The notes under the pieces: generated by a model | The model's input: only the letters and a program-made list of their open reading frames with translations | Databases searched by the model: none | Told to the model about the DNA's origin: nothing | Shown here: one piece after another, positions 59,080 to 64,000 of the stretch | Layout of the letters: every line of letters starts with the position of its first letter | Numbering within the stretch: position 1 is the stretch's first letter | Position numbers and translations under genes: made by a program | DNA from: Vicia villosa | Lineage: Eukaryota; Streptophyta; Magnoliopsida; Fabales; Fabaceae | Assembly (NCBI RefSeq): GCF_029867415.1 | Contig: NC_081186.1 | Coordinates: 104,196,753 to 104,260,752, forward strand | Length of the DNA stretch: 64,000 bases | Direction of reading: 5' to 3'

Positions 59080-59335
59080 ATATTTAAATCGTCCACCTAT
59101 TTTATATGGTACAGATTATGATCATTAAAAAATTCGCATGGGTGCTTTTCTCAAATTCATGGATAACAAAATTTAGAAAACATTCAAAAGAAGGATGGAC
59201 ACCCCTAAAGTTTATAGCTAAAGATGGCACACAATTTCCAAATCTGAGAGTGAGTGGTCAAAAGATGAAGATGAGGGTCAATCATTGGATCAAATAGACT
59301 TTAGTTGCTCAATAAATACTTTTGATGAGATGAGT
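59080..59335 (+). pseudogene. SIRE/Maximus-type copia gag relic (N-terminal half)
   Basis: Across frames it reads RPPILYGTDYDH*KIRMG, then AFLKFMDNKI, then SESEWSKDEDEGQS, the start of SIRE-lineage Gag. Several stops (TGG-type codons turned to stops) and frameshifts. The remainder of Gag is not seen downstream. Confidence 0.65.
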
Positions 59336-59339
59336 ACTA

Positions 59340-61190
59340 AGACTCTTGTAAGTGAAATAATTAAAAATTATTACGGAGAATACTCAGTTTGAGGATTTGA
59401 AACTCAAATTAGTATTCTATAAGAAATATATTTGCAACAAGGAACCCAACTCATTCTATGTTGTGCGCAGCTTTCATTGTTTGCAAAATGTCTTTCATAT
59501 TGCATTCACACCATTCAAAATATGAAGACCAAATAGTTCGGTTTTTATGTTGGATTTGACTTTAATACCAACAACAACTACATTCGTTTTAGAGTTTTTT
59601 CTTCTACAATATATAATACTAGTATTAGTCTTGCGAGAGTTTGAGGTTTTACCATTTTATTGGGCATAATAAGCAATTATGTGATTGATTAAGTGATTAT
59701 AGAGGAAGTTATGTTTAATTAATTATTTGCGTAGAAGAAAAATAAATGTTATGAAAAATGACAATTTTGAGTGTAATGTTTATATCTTCGAAACTTTTGA
59801 TTGGGTAGTAAGTTAATGAAACTAGTTTTGTTAGTGAGTTTGTTCACCTAAATTCTTGATTCTCTTCTGATGACCATCTTTCATCTACCATATAGCCTTT
59901 GCTGCCTTCATATTTGGTTCAAAGATGAAATAATCAGAATTTCACTTTTTAAAACTTTTTCAAAATGCTAGTGTATGTTTGGTTCACTTTTGAAATGATT
60001 TTGAGTTCTTCTAAACTATAACTGATTTTATCTCTTTTCACTACTGAACTAATTGATAATTGATAAGAATCAATTTTACATAATTAATTTATTTAAAATC
60101 TATTTTTTTTACTATAAAATTAAACACACGATAAGTATGATGACATAAGATATGCACATGCAAATATTTGTGCACAATTATTAAACGACTTTGTTTAATA
60201 AACACATTTTTTATATTATTAGCAAAATATTTATCAATATTTCATATAAAAATATTCTTATTTATTATATTTCAAAATACTTAACTATCTATTAATTATC
60301 ATTCATAAAAATATTTTAATAAATAAAATTCTAATTTTATTATCAAAATGAATGAAAAAACCCGTGCACAATTCAAACTCAGATATATTATTAGGCATCC
60401 AATTTACAATACAAAGTCAACACCCCATTGCCAAAAAATTAGTTGGTCAAATGCATCACCAACAAACAAATCTTCTTATATTTATTTGGTGAGCTTTGTC
60501 TTACCGAAAATATAAAATAAAACGAAGGCACTTCTGTTTTATTAGTAGCATTGTTTATTATCATATACATGATAATTAATAACAATATTTCCAAAAAGTA
60601 ATGAACATTATAAACTAAATAAATATAAAAATAGTTAAGTGCTCTTCACGACTTCCTGTCCTCTGAATTTTCGATGTAGTAATATAGACTATTTTATGTA
60701 ACTAATAATATTAAATTGCTAATAGATTTTTAACATATATTTAATTAAGATAATTTCATTGAAAATAATGATGTAATTTAATGAGTAATATTTTGATGAC
60801 TCGTCACTCTAGAATTGCAAAATCTTGGAGTGGTTTTGTTGCATGACTCCACTTTGCACCAAAGATAGTTACACCCACCAACTCTTTTCCCCCAAAATCT
60901 GGTCCATCAACTTTGCATTTAGTACATAATATAATATAATTGTGGCAAGGTTTAATAAATTAAACCCATATTCATTCCCCCAAAATCATAACCAATTGTC
61001 AAAAGAAAGCTATCGTGGTTTCCCACCAAATATTGGGTTATATGTCAAATACTAATTTAACTTAAAAACTTTGAGTGAAATTCTTAATTAATATAAATAA
61101 CTCAATTTTTTTATTATAAAACAGTGTTGACGAGTATAGAATGAAATTTATTAATGTAAAAATTTGACAAATTCAACTATTTCAGGAGTC
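59340..61190. other. No gene identified
   Basis: AT-rich DNA with no recognisable feature on either strand. Confidence 0.5.
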
Positions 61191-61240
61191 TGGACAAGAT
61201 CCGGATGCAATGGAATCTTAGTTTATGGATTTGTGATGCC

Positions 61241-61549
61241 TTATGGAGGATGAGGAGGAAGTGATTGATTGATCACTGCCTGAGTTATAGCAGTGGCTTC
61301 ACGTGTAACGTGGAACGAGTTGTTTTGGATCCAACCATTACTTAGAATAGTATGAAATGTAGGTGAAAATTCAAAAAAATCAGAGTTGAGAAGATGCTTG
61401 ATTGGATCCGAACACGACAAAACTTCATGTTCTATTTCGAGTATTTTCGATTCAATGACCTTAGAAGGTTTCAAATTAATGAATTGAAGATCATTCGTGA
61501 AATCATGGAAAACGTAGGAATCAAAAATAAATTTCCACATATGGCGCAA
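61241..61549 (-). other. Unassigned 102-codon open frame
   Basis: The minus-strand frame reads MRHMWKFIFDSYVFHDF at its start and INQSLPPHPP at its end. I do not recognise it. It overlaps a tandemly repeated region on its left and has no obvious splice partners. It could be a gene fragment or chance. Confidence 0.25.
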
Positions 61550-61619
61550 TTATTTCGTTCCATCACCAGAACCAAAAATTGAGTGGTAATTGTGGATCAA
61601 AGCTTCTGGTGTGACAGAG

Positions 61620-61930
61620 AGGGCTAACCTACAAGGTTAGCAGTCCATCTCTCAAGTCAGTATGTGAGGGAGAATAGTGAATTGAAATTGAAATTGAAAT
61701 TAAGTACTTGAATTTGATGTCTTCTTTATATATAGTACAAATGGAATAACAAACTTACTAGTTGTCAAACGTATGTTCGAGGGGGCGGACCTACAAGGTA
61801 TGCACTCTAACCCCAAGTTCGTATGTAAGGGAGAATAGTGAATTAAAATTGAATTTGAAACTAAGTACGTGAATTTGGTGTCTTTTCTATATATAATAGA
61901 GATAGAATAACAAATTTGATATGTGTTAGT
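61620..61930. repeat. Direct repeat, about 163 bp x 2
   Basis: Two successive blocks share cctacaaggt, gtatgtgagggagaatagtg / gtatgtaagggagaatagtg, attgaaattgaaatt-like and gtacttgaatttg / gtacgtgaatttg, then tatatatagta / tatatataata. Diverged and non-coding. Confidence 0.65.
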
Positions 61931-62008
61931 CGTTGGATGCACTTGAAGTTGAGGTTCTATGTGGCCATCAATAGGATAGTTACCGTCAGCTGAGAAGATT
62001 TTAGAAAG

Positions 62009-62010
<2 letters not shown>

Positions 62011-62094
<84 letters not shown>
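62011..62094. repeat. (TA)n microsatellite, left of the foldback MITE
   Basis: About 84 bp of uninterrupted at dinucleotides abutting the left end of the foldback element. Confidence 0.95.
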
Positions 62095-62097
<3 letters not shown>

Positions 62098-62487
62098 GAG
62101 GGATCAAATTACACCCGAAGAGTTACACCACGAGTTACACTCGTTCAATAACTACATTTCGAATTAATATTTTTTAAATTCAACCGTTGGATTGAAACAT
62201 AATATCATATAGATCATGCCTATAAAGTTTGAGCTTAATCTATAATGATTTACATCCGATCAAGATATCCAAAGATTAACATCAAAATGAGCTTTCATAT
62301 AACGTTAATTTTGATGTAATTCAATGACATAGTAAATCATTATAGATTAAGCTCAAACTTTTTAGGTATGATCTATATGATATTATGTTTCAATCCAACG
62401 GTTGAATTTAAAAAATATTAATTCAAAATGTAGTTATTGAACGAGTGTAACTCATGGTGTAACTCTTCGGGTGTAATTTGATCCCTC

Positions 62488-62490
<3 letters not shown>
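62095..62490. mobile_element. Foldback MITE (396 bp) embedded in a (TA)n microsatellite
   Basis: Arms 62095-62252 and 62333-62490 are inverted repeats of 158 bp with about four mismatches and no gaps. The outer ends are GAGGAGGGATCAAATTACAC and its inverse. The central 80 bp is unpaired. (TA)n lies on both sides, so the target duplication cannot be read, but TA insertion is likely. This resembles the class of MITEs reported to sit in (TA)n, such as the rice Micron elements. It carries no coding capacity. Confidence 0.85.

Positions 62491-62582
<92 letters not shown>
62491..62582. repeat. (TA)n microsatellite, right of the foldback MITE
   Basis: About 92 bp of uninterrupted at dinucleotides. 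Confidence 0.95.
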
Positions 62583-62583
<1 letters not shown>

Positions 62584-63445
62584 GCCATTAATTTTTTAAT
62601 GACAAAGTCAATCCTTTTAAAAATCGTATTCATTGACTTATAAGACATAACATTATTAAGCGTTAGTCTTTTGACAATCTGCAAAAGATCAATTGTCTCT
62701 ACTTTCAAGAAATCAAAAGTGGCAAACGCAAATAATATGAAAACATATTAATCGTCGGAACACGTTTTCTTGCATTTGACCGCTTTACTTGAAGCAACTT
62801 TAAGGGATGCATGTCTCATCGTGAAACCTCGAGTCTTCAATTCCATTTGTGAGAAAATCTCAATCAAATTCACACATGTATGTTTCCCTATACTCAATCA
62901 TACGCCAGAACATCTACTTATCTAAATGTAGCTGTTATTTTACGTGACTCAATCAAAAAATTGATAACCATTTCTTATTCTTATCGGCTGAAATATATCA
63001 AATATGATTTCCTAAAAAATTTAAACTTTTAAAACAATAAATACTGCATATTAATTACAATAAATTTCTCACACAATTTATCGAAGAAATGCATACTCAT
63101 ATATGAATTAAATTTTTATCAATTGATAACTTTGTTGAAACTTTGTTTTTACTATTTAAGTGACGTTAGTCTCATGAAATGATTTCCAATTCTAAAGTTT
63201 AACTAATTAATTCGCAAAAGGAATTTTTTATAAGCAAAATGAAATTATTTAGCTTATAATTTAATTGAATCAATCACTTATAAATTCCAAAGCTTAATAA
63301 TTTTTTTTTATCACGTCACTTTATTTTAATAAGGTCCTCATAGAATTCTCAATTTTATAATTACATTTTGAAAATAATGATAAAACGCAAAAACAGAAAA
63401 AATGAAGAGTGCCACGTTTGAGACGTGTGCAAAGCAAAGCTAGAG

Positions 63446-63452
63446 TATAAAA
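63446..63452 (+). promoter_or_regulatory. TATA box of the right-edge gene
   Basis: A TATAAAA motif lies about 125 bp upstream of the ATG at 63577, a suitable distance for a leader of about 95 nt. Confidence 0.6.
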
Positions 63453-63576
63453 TGCGCCTTGTATGCGCACGAAAGTAACACAAACGAAACAAACACAAAG
63501 AAGGCACATAAAACAGTTATTACAATTTAAACCGAACTTCAATTCTCCGGCGACGATACAACTTTCCGGCAACCAA

Positions 63577-63708
63577 ATGATGACCTCCGGCGACGGAGTG
63601 GATGAGTCTTATCGGGCACTTCCGTCGCTGTATCTGACCTTCTTGACAATCTGGTTCGTCTCTGCTTGTTCATGGACCGCTTACACCTACAAAACCCGCC
63701 ATTTTCAG
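63577..63708 (+). CDS. First exon of a multi-span membrane protein gene (partial)
   Basis: The exon encodes 44 residues, beginning MMTSGDGVDESYRALPSL and ending YTYKTRHFQ, and closes at a CAG|GT donor. The rest of the window (63709-64000) is intron. A hydrophobic stretch (about 18-34, YLTFLTIWFVSACSWTA) is the first membrane span. The SYRALPSLYLTFLTIWF opening resembles the plant proteins annotated as lung seven-transmembrane receptor family, where this motif precedes further spans. This is recalled from memory of the family, not searched. An alternative start is the second Met, which directly follows the first. The gene continues beyond the window, so length and domains cannot be verified. 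Confidence 0.6.
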
Positions 63709-64000
63709 GTCCTTCTTGAACTTCACCTCAATTGATATGATTCAATTCTTCATGATTGTTGTGTGTTGTTTATCTGGTTTGGATTCTTAGATGATAAGAT
63801 AAGAAACAATTGAAATTTTTATCAATGAACTGAAAAACTGAGTGTTGCTATGTTGAGAACTGTTTTTGCTAGTTTTTTGGATTCTGTTTCGTTATTCGAG
63901 TTTGATCCTTTAGGTTTTATTGACATGCAACAAGAAAAAATGAATTTAATTTTGATTTTATGTGATAAACACTTAATTAAGTTGTTAATTCCATTATGGT

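Noticed and set aside
61700..62107. 135-codon frame with Tyr-Ile run
   Set aside because: Runs through the (TA)n microsatellite and a decayed direct repeat.

Overview
This window is eukaryotic nuclear DNA from a flowering plant, most likely a legume and plausibly of the pea/vetch/lentil group. The sequence is very AT-rich, genes are few and split by introns, and most recognisable sequence is decayed transposable elements. The legume assignment rests on a giant solo LTR of Ogre type, SIRE/Maximus-like Ty1-copia remains, and the general look of the LINE and MULE relics. It comes from family knowledge, not from a database search.

Four protein-coding genes can be supported. They are a three-exon gene for an unrecognised 109-residue protein (4819-5591, +), a three-exon CASP-like four-span membrane protein gene (8112-10142, +), an intronless AP2/ERF (DREB-type) transcription factor gene (26479-27195, -), and the first exon of a membrane-protein gene that runs off the right edge (63577-63708, +). 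There is one intact-looking tRNA-Arg(TCT) gene (16601-16673, -). These genes are not arranged as a functional cluster; they are separated by repeats.

Region by region: 1-8 kb holds AT-rich DNA, a diverged tandem repeat, the small three-exon gene, a foldback, a copia LTR with a primer-binding site, and a 599-bp solo LTR with a perfect 5-bp target duplication. 8-16.4 kb holds the CASP-like gene, a LINE 3' end, a short LTR with a primer-binding site and a copia gag relic. 16.6-28.9 kb holds the tRNA, a second solo LTR of the same family, a Stowaway-type MITE, the ERF gene, and four hAT-type elements, each flanked by a perfect 8-bp target duplication. 30-41 kb is a graveyard of LINE, copia pol, MULE transposase and copia gag relics on the minus strand. 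44-53.4 kb holds diverged direct repeats, a SIRE-like LTR plus gag relic, a MULE whose coding region carried an OTU-like protease domain (now with Cys to Ser and a stop), another copia LTR, and a LINE end. 54.1-58.0 kb is a 3,889-bp solo LTR of Ogre type with a perfect 5-bp target duplication, followed by an 87-bp tandem repeat and another SIRE-like gag relic. 62.0-62.6 kb is a near-perfect 396-bp foldback MITE sitting inside a (TA)n microsatellite.

Nothing here is a clear new gene system. The most unusual items are the MULE-OTU fossil with its lost catalytic cysteine, the four hAT-type elements with clean target duplications and a shared architecture of short-period GC-rich subterminal repeats, the giant solo LTR, the (TA)n-embedded MITE, and the unrecognised 109-residue gene.
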